DNA of 64,000 nucleotides from the NCBI GenBank assembly GCA_001643675.2, contig LSRY02000045.1:746775-810774 (forward strand), given 5' to 3'. Source of the stretch: Monocercomonoides exilis. Lineage: Eukaryota; Preaxostyla; Oxymonadida; Polymastigidae. The position numbers and the translations under genes were made by a program. A model generated the notes under the pieces. That model saw nothing but the letters and a program-made list of their open reading frames with translations. It was not told the DNA's origin and did not search any database. Positions 1 through 12,613 of this stretch are shown here, in pieces (position 1 is the first letter of the stretch; every line of letters begins with the position of its first letter).

Positions 1-1
1 A

Positions 2-3000
2 AAAATCGAGGCAACAGGAACAAAAACACAAGAAGCGTTGGTGATGAACAGTGTTTCATCAACATTGGCAGGGATACTGTTTGAATTGGGAGAATCGATT
101 GGAGATCGATCATCATTTGTTCATTCGACAAGTGGCACATTGAAATTTGCTGATTGTGGGATAAAGATGGGAAATGGAGTGGATGCAGTGAGTTATGAGT
201 TTGTGAGTGCAAGTGGAGGGACATTATCCATTTCAGGTTTTAGTATGACTCATGTGAAATTTGGAATGAATGCATTCATTGTTGTTGATGGAAATGGGGG
301 TGCTTCGATTAGGGATTCGTTGCTTGAGAGTGTGGAAACAACAAATATGAAGGGATTGATTGAGTATTCATCGTCATCAAGTTCATTGTCGATCGGGAAT
401 GTGACAGCACAAGAATGTGTGATGGGAGGGAAAGGACTGATATGGGATGATAATGGAAAGAAGCTGGGGATGAGGAATTGCACGATTATGAAAATGAGCA
501 GTTTGGAGGGAAATGGGAGTGTTGTGTGTGGAGAAGTTGGGGATGGATGTGCTGTTGAGGTGAATGAAGTTGTGATTGAAGGATGTGGAACATTGAAGGG
601 ATGTGGAGGAGGGATGGCAGTGATCTTGAAGGGAACAGGAGAAATGTGTTTGGGAAAGAGTGGAGTGGTGACATCGTTTGAGAAATGTTCAGCTGGTGGT
701 GAGGAATCAGTTGGGGGATATGGGGGAGGAGTGAATTTGGATTTGAGTGACAATTGTGTGAATAATTTTTTACTTTCAACATTGACATTCAAAGAGAATG
801 TTGCTGCTGAGGGAAGGGATTTGTTTATTTCGTGCAAGAAACTGAATGAAACAGTGACGAAGGAGAGGTTTGGATTTGAATACAAATATGAAAATGGAGA
901 AGGAGAAGGAGAAGGAGAAGGTCAGGCAGTTGACATGAAAGGGATTGACAGAGACCATTTTGCAGAGAATGTTGATCTTGAGCTGTTTCTTGTTGAAATG
1001 AAGGGAATGGAGGTGTGTGTGTCGAAGGAGGGGTATGACACATTGGGATGTGGGAGCGATGGACATCCGTGTGAATCGATGTGGAGTGGAATAAGTCACA
1101 TTGACAAAAGTGGGACAGAAGGAGAAAGGACAGTGAAAGTGAGGGATGAAGGGACAATTGAAGATGTTTATTCATTCACAGATGCACTTGTGATTGATGG
1201 ATGTGTGAATGAAGGAGATGAAACCAAACACAAGCCCGTTCATTTTGAAGGGACAATCAAAGAGAATTCAGCATTTGCTTCATCTGTTATTTCATCAACA
1301 GTATCACTCAGCTTGTTATCATTGAAATTGCAGATTCCAAGTCAATTTGAGCCAAATATGAATACACTGATCTCATCGAGTGGGGTTCTTCAACTCGAAA
1401 GCTGCATGTTTGAGATCCGATCATCAACAGATATTGTTCAATACTCATTAATATCCACAACAAGTGGAAGTTGCACATTGAAGGGATGCAGTTTAAAAGG
1501 GTCTTCATTCGCCAAATCACCATTGTTATTAGCTTCTTCTGTTTTGCTTGAAAACAGCAACTTTTCAAACATTGAGAATACTGGAAGCGGTGAAGGAGGT
1601 GTTGCAAGAGTGACATTAAAAAATGACGAAAATTTGATCATTAATTCAACAAATGCATCATTTTGCTCACTTTCATCAGGCAACGGAAAAGGAGGATTTC
1701 TTTATTTGGATTGCCAAAATTGTTTGAATGAGAGGCCATTTGTTTTTGATGCTGACGTAACTTTTAAGAATAACAATGCAGCCATTGGAAAGAATGTGTT
1801 CGTTTTGGGAAAGGATTTTAATTCTTCTGTGACAAATGACTCATTCAACTTCGATTATTCCTCAATGATAAATGATAAAACTCTGTTTGTTGGAAGTGAT
1901 GATTTTCATCATGAAAAGGATTTATTCATGTTCCTCATTCCATACAGCTCATTTGAGATATTTATCTCATCGAGTGGATTTGATGTGGCACGTTGCGGAA
2001 GCGAGGAAGAGCCATGCTTCACAATGTGGAAAGGGATGGAAAACATGAAAGATGAAGAAGGAAATAAAACCATTCAAATTGAAGGATCAACTGTTATTCG
2101 AGATTCATTCAACATGTCCAATTATCTGATAAAAAAGGATGCTAAGATGGGAGAAGAGAATGTGAAAGCCAAATTGAATTTTGAAAAGGCAGTTGGAAGT
2201 CAACTGGAATATTTCATGGTGAATAATATTCATTTTGAATTGACAAATATCCAACTCCAACTATCATCTGGATTTGACAACTCAGCCAAAACAATTATTT
2301 CAAACAGAGCTGACGAGTTGGTGATAAGTGGATGTGCATTCCATTCAGCAGCAGGAGTGAACAATGGATTTGATTGTGTATTTGTGGATGCGATCGGAGG
2401 CAGTGTGGAAGTGAATGATTTGTCAATGGAATCGTGCAATGTTGGAAACAGTATTTTTGTCATTCACGATGCTGGAATTACTTGCCATTTTGTGAATGTT
2501 CAAGTGGAATCGTTGAATGAAAGCAGAGAATGTCTTCTTCTGATCAATGGAACTGAATTAACAACAAAGTTAAATGAAGAATATGTAAATATCGAGATTG
2601 ATAATTCGTCATTTTCAGGAGTGAAGAGAAGTGACAATGGAGCAAGCATTTTGGAATCAAAGAGTGAGAATAAGATTTGTTTGGTTGTGAATTCGAGCAA
2701 CATCACAGAAGACAAAGCAGAAATGAGTGAAAAAGGAGGGGCGATATTCTTCACATTGGGTGCATCTGGATCAATGAAGACGATTGACTCAAATATTTGC
2801 TATTGCAGCTGCAGTATTTGTTCAGGGAAAGGAGGAGGGGTGTATCTGGCAACAAAGGAAAGAGGAGAATTGAAATTCACATTTGTGGGGATGAAGTTCA
2901 ATTCAAACACAGCAAGAGTGGGGAATGACATTTTCATTGAATGTTTCAACATCACATCTCAGATCAATGAAAGTCAATTTCAGTTTGATCTTCGAGAGAA

Positions 3001-5897
3001 TCATTACTCACGAATTAATGCAATATTTGGAAGAGATGAATGCATTTACACATATGACATTAATCTGATTGGATTTGTGACTATCCATCAGAGTGACACA
3101 ATTGTTGTGAGCAGTGCGGTTGGATCGAATGACAGACAATGTGGAACAAACACACTTCCTTGTGATTCAATTGAACGGGGTCTGATTCACTTGACATCGG
3201 AGCTGATAAGTCAAATACTCATTGTTGAAGAGAGTGTGATTGGAGAAGAAATAAATCTGAAGGAAATGAGTCTGAATTCGAAGAGCAGAGATTTTTGTGA
3301 AGTTGAAGTGAAATCTGGGATTGAAAAAACAAAGGATTCTTTGGTTTCAACAAGAGAAACAGTCTCATTGGTGAGAGTGAATTTTGTATTTGATTCGTAT
3401 TTCATCTCTTCACATGAATCACTGATATCACCAGAGAGAGGTATTCTTGAAGTGATGAATTGCTCTTTTTCATCAAAACAATCAGTGGAAGGTGAAAATG
3501 CTGAATTTGCAAATATACCATTTCACATTATAAACATGAAAAAAGGAGAATTACAACTTGATGGATGCTCAATATCAAATCTCATTCTTCATAAATCTTC
3601 AATATATCTATCATCATCACTTCCATCAGTGATTTATTTGTTTGAGATATTCAATTCAACAATAAAAACATCTCTGATAGATATTAATGAATGTGGACAA
3701 TTAAACATGGAAAAGTTTCATTCAGAAAATATCACAGTTGAGGGAAATGAAGAATCATTGATATCTTGCTTGTCAATGAAAACGACAATTCAATTTTCAA
3801 ATTGCACAATTGGTGGGGTCAGTTCAAACACCGCAAAAGGAAAATTGATGAAATTGGAGAATTGCACAGATGTGAAAATGGACAGTTGCGTTTTTGATGG
3901 GAGTTCAAAGAAAAGAAATGAGAAGAATTTGAATGAAGGGGAAGAGATGTGCAGATGGTCAGGATCTCTTGTGGATGTTGTGAAGAGTTTTGTGGTGATG
4001 AAAGACACAACAATCTGGAATTCACCAGAAGGTGGAATCACTATGGGTGGAGGAAATGTGAATATTGAGATGGGGTTATTTGAGAACAACAATCCTTTCA
4101 TTGAAAAATATCCATCATTGAGAAGAAACATCATCTGTTCAGATTCAGGAACATTGAATGTGATGAGTTTGAAAGGAGGAGATGGATGGAAGGATAACAC
4201 GTCTTTTTGGATGTTGAATGAAGGGTGCAGTTTTGAGGGGATTGTTTCTGAGAGAGATTCATCATTCTTCATTCCTATTCTGGAGAGTGTGGAAGCAAAA
4301 GAAGAGGAAAATAGAATGAAGCTGATATTCAAAGGAATGCTTCTTGTTCCATGCAATCTGTCATTTTCAGTTGTGAAGAAGAAGGGAGAAGAGAAAGAGA
4401 TTGAAAAACATGATTTTGATTCAAATGGATTCTTATCGGAAAGAGAAGCAGAAGGAAGTGTTGGAAAGGATCTAATCAGCAATTGTGGAGATGAAATCGA
4501 AGTGAGCGTGCATATTTTGTTTGGAAAAGCAGAATCTCCATCATCAACTCGGTCATTCATTCTGAAGAATGCAAGCGAAGCAAAGACAAATGGAGATGAA
4601 AGAATTGTTGAAGGAGGAAAAGAGGGGAAATCTTATTGGATTATCATTGTTGTTGTGTTGATTGTGATATTATTGGTTGTTCTGATTGTATCTATTGTTG
4701 CGACCATCCGCTGGAGAAAAGCAAAGAAAGAGAACAAAGATTTGAGAGAGATTGTGAATGATAACATCAGAAAGGATCCGAAGGCGTTTGAGATGGTGAC
4801 GATGGAGATGTCACCAGAGGCGCAGCGGAGGAGAGAAGAGAAGGAGAATGAAGAGAATGCAAAGAAGAGGGTGTTTGTGAAAACAATGGTGCATTCGGAG
4901 TCAGAAGAGTGTTTGCTGAGTGAGAGTGGATCGACAGAATATATTCTTGGAAAGGATTCAGATGAGATTCCTGATTGGGCATTGGAGGAAGTGGATGAGA
5001 AGGAGATGGAGGAAGAAGAGATAAGGAAGAGATCACTATCACCATCTATTTCATCCACAGGCACAGAAACCACATTTGTGCAAATTGAAGATGTGAGTCC
5101 AACAACCTCATCGATGTCGAATCTGGTGGATGCAATTGCCTGTTCAACTCCACATGAGAAGCTGATTGTGGATCTGAGGGATTCGCTGTTCATGCTGTTG
5201 CATGGGCTGAACAAGACAAAGGAGATGGCGATAGGCACATTGAAGGAAAGAGAGCAGACAGCAGCAGAAGTGCTGCTGCTGGTGGCGAATCTGGCGCTCC
5301 ACTCGTTTGACGAGATGGAAGTTCAGCTTTCGTCTCTGGAGAATCTGAGTCCGCACATTGTTCTGTTTTCGGAGCACATGGTGATCTGCATTGCACTCCA
5401 CTCGGACTGTTCGTCAGATGATGACTCAGATTCTTCATCCACCTCTTCATCAACTGTTGTAACATCTGAAAGTGATGATGATGATGATGATGATAGTGAC
5501 TCTCTTCCCTCATCAGCATTTGAGGATGAGCCCGACAACTGGAATGAGTGTTTGAGATGGAAGGCGCCAGAGCTGCAGATGAAGAGGAAGATGGGAGCAA
5601 CGAAGGAGTCGGTTGTGTTTTCGATGGGGATGATGCTGTGGGAGATTCTGAGTTTGCAGATTCCGTTTGGGGAGTATTCAGCAGAGGTGGCAGGATGGAA
5701 GATAAAAGAAGGGGAGCTGCCGAGCATGTATTTGGTTGAGGGATCGTCATTGGGAGGGATTGTGCGCTGTTGCACATCGCGGGATGCAGCAGAGCGGATG
5801 GGTTTGGCAGATCTGAAGCGAGAGTTCGTTCGACACATTCCTGCAGGAGCCATGATAATGACGATTTCGGATGCGATTATCGAGGAAGGGGGAACAT

Positions 5898-5935
<38 letters not shown>

Positions 5936-6043
5936 TATGAAGAGGGAAACATGGTGATGCAGAGAGCTTGCGAAGTGGAGAAAGTGATGAAGGAAGAGGG
6001 AAAGGAAGATACTGGGGAAGAAGTGGATCACAATGAAAAATAG
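2..6043 (+). CDS. Giant type I membrane protein, beta-helix-like ectodomain and pseudokinase tail; 5' truncated by window
   Basis: Open from base 2 to TAG at 6041; the codons before the first ATG (44) match the paralogue at 42-53 kb, so the gene continues upstream of the window. About 2013 codons are visible. The ectodomain is Ser/Asn/Gly-rich with many short beta-strand-like units and motifs such as GKGGGVYLA, resembling pectin-lyase-fold/POMP-type surface proteins. Three CG-x(4)-PC module starts lie near 1050, 1995 and 3140. A hydrophobic membrane segment (about 4630-4705) is followed by RWRK and a charged cytoplasmic tail. From about 5155 the tail resembles a TKL kinase: RWKAPEL (about 5556) and an FSMGMMLWEI helix are kept, but no VAIK, HRD or DFG is seen, so it is probably catalytically dead. 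A (GAT)n tract at about 5899-5932 encodes poly-Asp near the C-terminus. No introns are seen. Probably a cell-surface protein; ligand unknown. Confidence 0.85.
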
Positions 6044-6817
6044 CATTCACTCAATTTAACTAATTTGCTGTTTTATTTTTTGACAAAGTGTTTTGTTAGA
6101 CTTTTTTTTAAATGTGTTGAAATTGGCAATTGTTTAATTTTTATTTCAGATTAATGCTCAGTATTTGAAATGATTATGTAATAATATGAAATTTTTGATT
6201 TTTTGTTGGACATTTATTTTTTGTCTGTCTGTCTGTCTGTCTGTTGATATTTAACGATTCAACAAGAATTGATATCCAGTGACAATTTTTGTTTTGATGA
6301 ATGGAGAAAGTCTCATTTTTGGAGTGTTTGAAATGTGAATGATCACATTTTGTTCGGTTTGTTTGAGATTTGTGCAAACAGAGCAGATTTTGTTTTTAAA
6401 GAGTGATTGATAAATCCAGTTTATTTTTTTCTTTTTTTTAATAATCACTTAGAATGTATTTTTGTGATTTTGATATTTCAATTTCAAATCCTTGTTGAAA
6501 GCCAAATCTTATTTGTTGAATATTTTTATATCTATTTATGTGTATGTATTTATCCTTTTTTGTATGTTTTTATTTTTGGCTCAATCATCGCTTTATGGAG
6601 ATATTTGTATGTATTTTTCAAACATATTTTTTTTTTTTTGCTTGTTTCCTTCACAATAATGTTTATTTTTTTGGCAATCTGTTTTCGCTGCTTGCTTTAA
6701 TCAAATGAAGCACAAATCAATCATCGTTCATTGCATTCATTTCAAATGAATATGATTATTTATTTGTCCATATTCCTTTTGTTTGCATGGAATAAAAAAT
6801 ATGAAGAAAAAGAAAAG

Positions 6818-6849
<32 letters not shown>

Positions 6850-8445
6850 GAAAAAGATATTGTTATTGTTTCCTCCTATTCGTACACATCACAAATTGGT
6901 TTTTCGATGCTGATGATAAATATCCATCTCGTTTGGAAATAAAATGAACTTCTCAGGCGTTCCATCTTTCTCTTTCAAGCAATAATTCCTCTTCATTCTG
7001 GTTTCAGCTTTTGTAATGTGCTTGCAAAATCATTCAACATCCTTTCATATCATTGCATCATTTCTCCTCATCTCCATGTTATTCATTCGCCTCTATCTTT
7101 CATCAAATCGTGCATTGCAAAAAAGAAAAGAAGAGAAGAAGAAAAAAAATGAAAAGTACAAAATGATCTCTTCACTGTTCAAAAGGGCTGCTGCAGATTC
7201 GAAGAACCAATCAAATTCAGATGGACTGTCTCAAGAATAATTTGCCCGTCATCCATCTTTGTCTCATTCATCAACACCTCATCAGCCGCACTTTCCATGG
7301 AGACATCGCAGCTGGATGCCATTGTTCCAGACAATTGAACAAGCAGTTTCTTTCATTGATGGATCTGATAGCCATCGCAGAGTATTCTGTTTGGAGCTCC
7401 CTCACACAACCACATGGGCTGTAATAAGTTGGCTTCATTATTCAAGATCACCACGCCTGCATTCCATCTGTCTTTCGTTTGTTCATGATCTCCTTCATTT
7501 TCAGAAGATGGAGTTCATCGTGAGGATGTGAAATTGAGTGCGCCTGTGTAAACAGTCGAGGATGGCACAAAAGGCAGATTCACTTTCTTATTGAAAGATA
7601 TGAAAAGGCATTGACTCCAACTATTGTGGAAGTCGTGAAGAAGAATGAAGACCCCACAATCCGTAATACAATTTGAATAACTTTGTGAGCAATAAAAAAC
7701 ATTTTTGTGTTTGTTGAATTCGAAGGAACTTGTCATTGATGTTTGAGAGAGCGACATTGTTGGTGCTTTTTAAGAGGAAAATGACTGAATAGCAGCGGAT
7801 TATGAGAGTTTCCTTGTTTTGTAACCAGTCAAAAAGGAGTGGATGTTTAAATGAAGACCATCTGGTGATGTGGAAGAGAAAGAAAAGGAAGGATAAAAAG
7901 TGAAAGGATGACAAAAAATAATTCTTTTTTGCAGAAAAGTCTGAGTGCATCAGAAAGAGAAGATGATTTTTTTATGTGCTTCATCTTCGCACACACACGT
8001 GGAAAGGATGGCAGGAGAGTTCGAGTTGATGTTGAAGTTGAACAGGTGGAGACTGATATTTTACGAGATTTGTGAAGCATGTGTGAGAGTTTGTGAAGTG
8101 GAAATAGATTCAAGTGTTAACCAGAAGGAATAGTAATATAAGTATTTTCTACAAACTTTGCTCAAGGCTCTTTGAAACAATCTGGAATTTATTTTTCAAT
8201 CTTTTTCTGTGAAATGGCAGTTTGTCACATTCAACAATGGAGTCTTCAATTGTTCTGCATTTAAGATGCTTTCTGATAACGAAATTGAATTTCTTCCACT
8301 TTTGATAAATGATGAAATCGAGGATGTTTCAATTGTTTTTCTTTCTGAGTCAAAACATTGTAAATGGTAATGAAAGTTCAGATGAAGCACTTTTAAAAGA
8401 TGGAAGGTGTCGAATCGGTGTCAATTAAAAAGAAAAATGGCAAAG
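6044..8445. other. AT-rich intergenic region with simple repeats
   Basis: No intact gene is supported here. It holds a (TGTC)n tract at 6222-6244, a long poly-T run at about 6822-6850 and several T-rich stretches after the stop of the giant gene. A few short coding-like pieces lie between 7180 and 8130 (see the 7581 entry), but stops break every frame. Confidence 0.6.
7581..7676 (+). pseudogene. Short coding-like remnant, family unknown
   Basis: A 31-codon stretch reads like a helical repeat protein (it includes ERYEKALTPTIVEVVKKNED) and ends in TGA. The surrounding 7.2-7.8 kb has further protein-like fragments in other frames, all interrupted. It could be the last trace of a decayed HEAT/ARM-like gene, or chance. 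Function is not assignable. Confidence 0.2.
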
Positions 8446-8503
8446 ATTCGCAATAGAGCGAATATACGAACGCAAGAAGCAAATTTGTTCCTCGATAATG
8501 AGT
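8446..8503 (+). repeat. Left terminal inverted repeat of DIRS-like element
   Basis: 58 bp starting ATTCGCAATAGAGCGAAT. It matches the reverse complement of 12523-12580 at 49 of 58 positions without gaps. It contains its own small hairpin (ATTCGC/GCGAAT) and the core GAACGCAAG. Confidence 0.85.
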
Positions 8504-9150
8504 ATTGATAATAAAGTGAAGGTGGTTTTGGATCAAACTTCACCAATACTCACTTTTTCTGGAACATCATTATCCACAGTCGGAATGGAATCGACTTTCG
8601 GAAATAGCAAATGGGCATAGGAGCAGAGAGGGAGAAAGGAGAGAGAGTTTAGAGAGAAGAGAGATCCGTGCTTTGCAGCATGACAGAGAAAGAGGAGAGA
8701 TTGTCAGGCTCCAGCGAAATGACTATACAACAAAAAACCGCAGCTCATTGCGATATGAAATTTAAGACGGAAGTGCCTTAACAGAACGAGAATATCAGAA
8801 ATGCGGTGACCGTGTTCGATCGTGAGAAGATAATTGAACAAGAATCATCGAGAGATCACGAGATTGAAATATGAAAAGAGATGACAGAAGAAGACCCCGC
8901 ATATCCCAGAGTGATGGGACAGATGAACGAGATGAGGAACAAGAAGGAGAAAGAGAATGGAGCCTGAAGAGCTTCTGGGACTGTTATTGAGTCCCCAATT
9001 GTGAGCGCCCTGGAGGTGACCTCAAAGACAGCTCTTGTATAAATTCTCGAATGAGAAGAGAATGCACAAATGCAGTGTGGCCACAAGACTCCAGAAGTGA
9101 AGTGGAGCATAGCGATCGGATAACCGAAGGAATCACTGCCTGGGAGACTA

Positions 9151-11060
9151 GTGAACAGGCTGAGCGAGTGGAAGAAGATTGAGGGAGACAAACTAGTGAA
9201 CCGTGGTATAAGAGTTCGATGGAAAAGTTCCCAGTCCCCAATCATACTCGAGGAGAGAAGACACAGACAGGAGTTAAGGGGGACGATGAAAATGAAGAAC
9301 AATTATTTATCCCTCTTGGAGGAGGAATTGAAGGACGGAGTGGTGAAGCCCGTGCAGGAGTCGGAGGTGAAGTGGTTCAACCCGACATTCATGGTGCGAA
9401 AGAAGAACGGGAAGTGGAGAAAGATCTTGGACTGCAGAGTTCTAAACGAGGAAGTGTAGGGAAAACACTTCAAGATGGATTTCCAGGAAACAGTGGTGGA
9501 ACTCCTGGAGGAGAACGACTGGATGACAATACTGGACATATCGAGTGCATACCAGCATGTAAAGGAGGACGAGCAATTCAGTCCCTATCTGTGTTTCAGC
9601 TTTCAAAGTCAATGCTACGCTCACGTGTGGATGCCATTTGGAGCGAAAGATGCGCTTAGAATATTGACAAAAATAATGGGACGGGAGGCGTCATATATCA
9701 GAGAAAAGTGGAAAGCGAAGCTAGTAATTTATCTGGACGACATTCTCCTCATGCACCCAGACAGTGAAGTTTTGAGATCGATCTCACAGGAGATTGCCCA
9801 GTTCCTGAGGAGTCTGGGGTGGATACTATCGGAAGAGAAACTGAACTTGGAACCCACAAGGAGCGTGGAGTTTCTGGAATGGCTGTGGAACTCGGAGAAG
9901 ATGGAAGTGACGCTCCAAGAGAGGAAGAGAGTGTTGCTGCAAGAGGATGTGCGAATGTGGATAACACTGGCAAAGAAGAGAAAGAGACAGAAGACGAGAG
10001 ACTTAGCAGCACTCCTCGGGAAGCTGAATTTTGTGAGACTGCAACACCCGCCAGCGATCTTGTGGATGACGAGGATGCAATATGTGCTGAGGCAGGCGAT
10101 AGCCCGCGGAGGCTGGAAGGGATTCGTGATAGTCAACCCAATGATACTGGGAGAATTAACACACTGGAGAAAGATCCCACAATCAACAGACCGAGGTGTC
10201 TGAAGAGAAGGAACAGACCAGCATAACAAACAACGGACTCGTCAAAGCTGTGATGGGGTTCTATGTAAACAGTTCCGATGGGGAACAAAGACGAGAAGAT
10301 ATATGTCCACGGAAGTTGGACACCCCGGGAGAGCATGCAAGCAGTCAACGAGAAGGAGTCCAGAGCAGTGTTGAGGACTTTTGAAAGGAAAGGAGCATGG
10401 CTGCAACAACAGAAGATAGATCATATTCGTCTGAAGACATACAATATGTCCACGAGATGGACAATCCAGAAGAAGAGAGGAGCGCTATCACTCATTCCAA
10501 CACTGAGAGCACTGGAGAAGAAACTGAACAGCCTGGACATGACTATACAGACGGAACACCTCCCGGGAGAGCAGAACACGGAAGCAGATGCACTCAGCCG
10601 GATGGCGAAAAAGCCGGACTATGCACTGAGGGTGGAGAAAGTCGCAGAGATATTTCAGACAATCGCACCGAGAATACTAGATACCATTTTAGAACAGATT
10701 GTGCCGGTGCCCTGCGGAAGTACTTGGAGACTATCCTCCGTGAGAAGGAAGAAAGAGAGAGGAACTCCAGAAGACGACATAGTGCTAGTCCACCCGTTCC
10801 TGAGAAACATTGGACGAGTGATGAAAGAGAAGATGAACGAAGCTCAGAGGGATCTGACGATTCTGATTCTGCAATCCTGGTGGAGGCAGACCTGGACCCT
10901 GCAACTGCAGCCTGGGCATTCGATAAAGACCCTGGGGACCTTTCAGGAGTGCATGATACTGGGAGCGAAGATGAGAAGGGAAGGCTGGAAATTACCCCCA
11001 GGAGAGGTGATATGCGTCGCACTGGAGAAGAAAATATCAAAGGAAGAGACCTCTTCCTAA
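9151..11060 (+). pseudogene. DIRS-type reverse transcriptase-RNase H, broken
   Basis: The frame from 9151 encodes RT palm motifs: WFNPTFMVRKKNGKWRKILD, LDISSAYQHV, a WMPFGAKDA block and the catalytic YLDD box (LVIYLDDILL, about 9725-9755), then a conserved thumb-like region. A TAG at 9457 interrupts the fingers/palm. The frame stops at 10201 (TGA). Coding similarity continues first in another frame (about 10205-10280, start of RNase H) and then in a third (10278-11060), which has HLPGEQNTEADALSRM, the usual end of a DIRS RNase H, and an LPPGEV tail. The enzyme would copy element RNA into DNA; this copy cannot make a full-length protein without readthrough and frameshifting. The RT identification is secure; the exact N-terminus is not. 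Confidence 0.85.
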
Positions 11061-12463
11061 CATGTGGAGAACACGTTGGAGCAAGAGATATAGCAGCAGC
11101 AACACTTGGAAATCAAAAGAGCGAAAGAGATACGTGGAGAGTACTGCGAAGATTTAAACAATTCTTGGATAGAGAGAGCATGGATGACATTGACACCCTC
11201 GCATCCAGAGATGCCAAATGGATTATGGAAGAGTTCACTGAAACACTCTCGAATACTGACCTGTCAAGTGGAGTGATTTGTCAGACAGTTCGGAAAGTAC
11301 TGGATTCCATTAACCTATTCAGAGAGACGAATATTGATGTGAAAGACATAGAGATATTTCTAAAAACCTATGTGGGGGAGAAACCAAGAAGAGGCAAACG
11401 ATACAAATCGACGTGGGACTTGACAATCATCACGAAATGGGCTGAAGCCACTCACGATATGAAAGACCCACAGACCCTCCAGAGGAGAGCCCTCATTCTC
11501 ACTATGATCTTTGGTGCCCTAAGGCCAGCAGAGCTGGAAAGAATGAGAAGAGAGACAACAACATTTAAAGATAACTCTATCCAAACACAGGTACGAACCA
11601 AGACGTCGGGAGGTGAGATTATCAAAGTTATAATACGGAAACACCCCAACCCACGTATCGATGCAGTTGAGGCTCTCCAACACTGGATGGACTATACGAA
11701 GACGACCTTTAAGAGCGAACATGTGTGGTTCGACATAGAAGGGAGAAGACCCGCTAACCCACAGAAGATCAAAGAAGAACTAACGGCAACTTTGAGAGAG
11801 AACGAAATACCCGAAACTCTCACAGCGTTCTCGATTGGACATGCAGCGATAACACACTTAGCCAGACAACAAGATGCAGATTGGAAAGCAATCAATGCGT
11901 ATGCGAGATGGGATCTCGGTTCAAGAGTGGCACAGGAATATGAAACCGTGTTACCGGTTCAAGACACAAAATGGATTCTGGAGACAATCGGTGGCCCAGT
12001 ACCCCTGGCAGAGAAGGGAGGAAAGTCGGAGAAGGACAGCAAAGGAAAAGAAATTTCAAATGAGAATACAGAATCTGAAACTAAGGAGTTACCTGAAGAA
12101 ACATCACAATCCGGGGGAGAAGCGGAGACGAGCGAGAGAAAGAATTCGAAGAGACAAGGGCCGACTCGAGAGAAGAGTTCGCATCATGAGAACGATATAG
12201 CACAACTCCCCAAGGGTGATGAGACACCCTCCATAATTCCCCGCTGCATTATGGAGCTTACGGAGGGTAGACAAACTGCCTTGCAGAAGAAGCTCGAAAC
12301 CGATCGGGGAAAACGCGGAGAGAGAAGCATAGGACAAATTGTCATGCCCGCTCGAGTACAGAAGACCCGATCGAGAACCCCCCGAAAACATTCCAAGAGA
12401 GGGAGGGAGAAGAGACAGGGGCCGCACTTTCATCCGCAGGCTCTCTGTTCATCCAACGCATGA
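11012..12463 (+). CDS. Tyrosine recombinase of the DIRS-like element
   Basis: The frame is open from 10397, but the part before about 11010 only overlaps the RNase H frame, so I take the ATG at 11012 as start (483 aa, stop TGA at 12461). The N-terminal part is a helical core-binding-like region. The catalytic part has the box I arginine in FGALRPAELERM (about 11513-11548), a box II histidine in SIGHAAITHLAR (about 11830-11865) and a candidate nucleophile tyrosine in AQEYE (about 11930-11945). The usual second arginine of H-x-x-R is not obvious, as in other DIRS recombinases whose box reads H-A-x-I-T. The C-terminal 150 residues are charged and low-complexity. It would insert the circular cDNA of the element. 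It overlaps the RT-RNase H end by about 50 bp. Confidence 0.75.
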   Translation: MRRTGEENIKGRDLFLTCGEHVGARDIAAATLGNQKSERDTWRVLRRFKQFLDRESMDDIDTLASRDAKWIMEEFTETLSNTDLSSGVICQTVRKVLDSINLFRETNIDVKDIEIFLKTYVGEKPRRGKRYKSTWDLTIITKWAEATHDMKDPQTLQRRALILTMIFGALRPAELERMRRETTTFKDNSIQTQVRTKTSGGEIIKVIIRKHPNPRIDAVEALQHWMDYTKTTFKSEHVWFDIEGRRPANPQKIKEELTATLRENEIPETLTAFSIGHAAITHLARQQDADWKAINAYARWDLGSRVAQEYETVLPVQDTKWILETIGGPVPLAEKGGKSEKDSKGKEISNENTESETKELPEETSQSGGEAETSERKNSKRQGPTREKSSHHENDIAQLPKGDETPSIIPRCIMELTEGRQTALQKKLETDRGKRGERSIGQIVMPARVQKTRSRTPRKHSKRGREKRQGPHFHPQALCSSNA

Positions 12464-12522
12464 TATTGTGCAAGGCAGGAAGGTTTAAGATCAGAAGAGA
12501 AAAAAGAGTGAGGGATTTCAGA

Positions 12523-12613
12523 ACTCACTATTGAGGAGCAAACCTGCTCCTTGCGTTCATAGATTCGCTTTATTGCGAATTGATAGAACGCAGTGAGACA
12601 GGATTTGCTCCGA
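12523..12613 (+). repeat. Right terminal inverted repeat and imperfect palindrome
   Basis: 12523-12580 is the inverted partner of the left terminal repeat. The segment 12535-12613 is itself an imperfect palindrome: GGAGCAAACCTG at the left end pairs with CAGGATTTGCTCC at the right end, and inside GCGTTC/GAACGC and ATTCGC/GCGAAT pair around a TTTATT loop. DIRS-type elements carry such complementary end structures for circle formation. Confidence 0.8.

Larger units (their letters stand above)
8446..12613 (+). mobile_element. DIRS-like tyrosine-recombinase retrotransposon, decayed
   Basis: A reverse transcriptase/RNase H region is followed by a partly overlapping tyrosine recombinase, the order seen in DIRS-group retroelements, which integrate by a recombinase instead of a DDE integrase. 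The coding block lies between inverted repeats (8446-8503 and 12523-12580). The RT region has an in-frame stop and two frame changes, so this copy is not autonomous; the recombinase frame is still open. No clear gag-like ORF is left between 8504 and 9150. A 9-bp direct repeat, GGTGTCGAA, occurs just outside at 8406-8414 and 12821-12829. Confidence 0.85.

Noticed and set aside
10397-11011. N-terminal extension of the tyrosine recombinase ORF
   Set aside because: The sequence is low-complexity and lies opposite the conserved RNase H frame, whose DIRS motifs are clear; I take it as a shadow.
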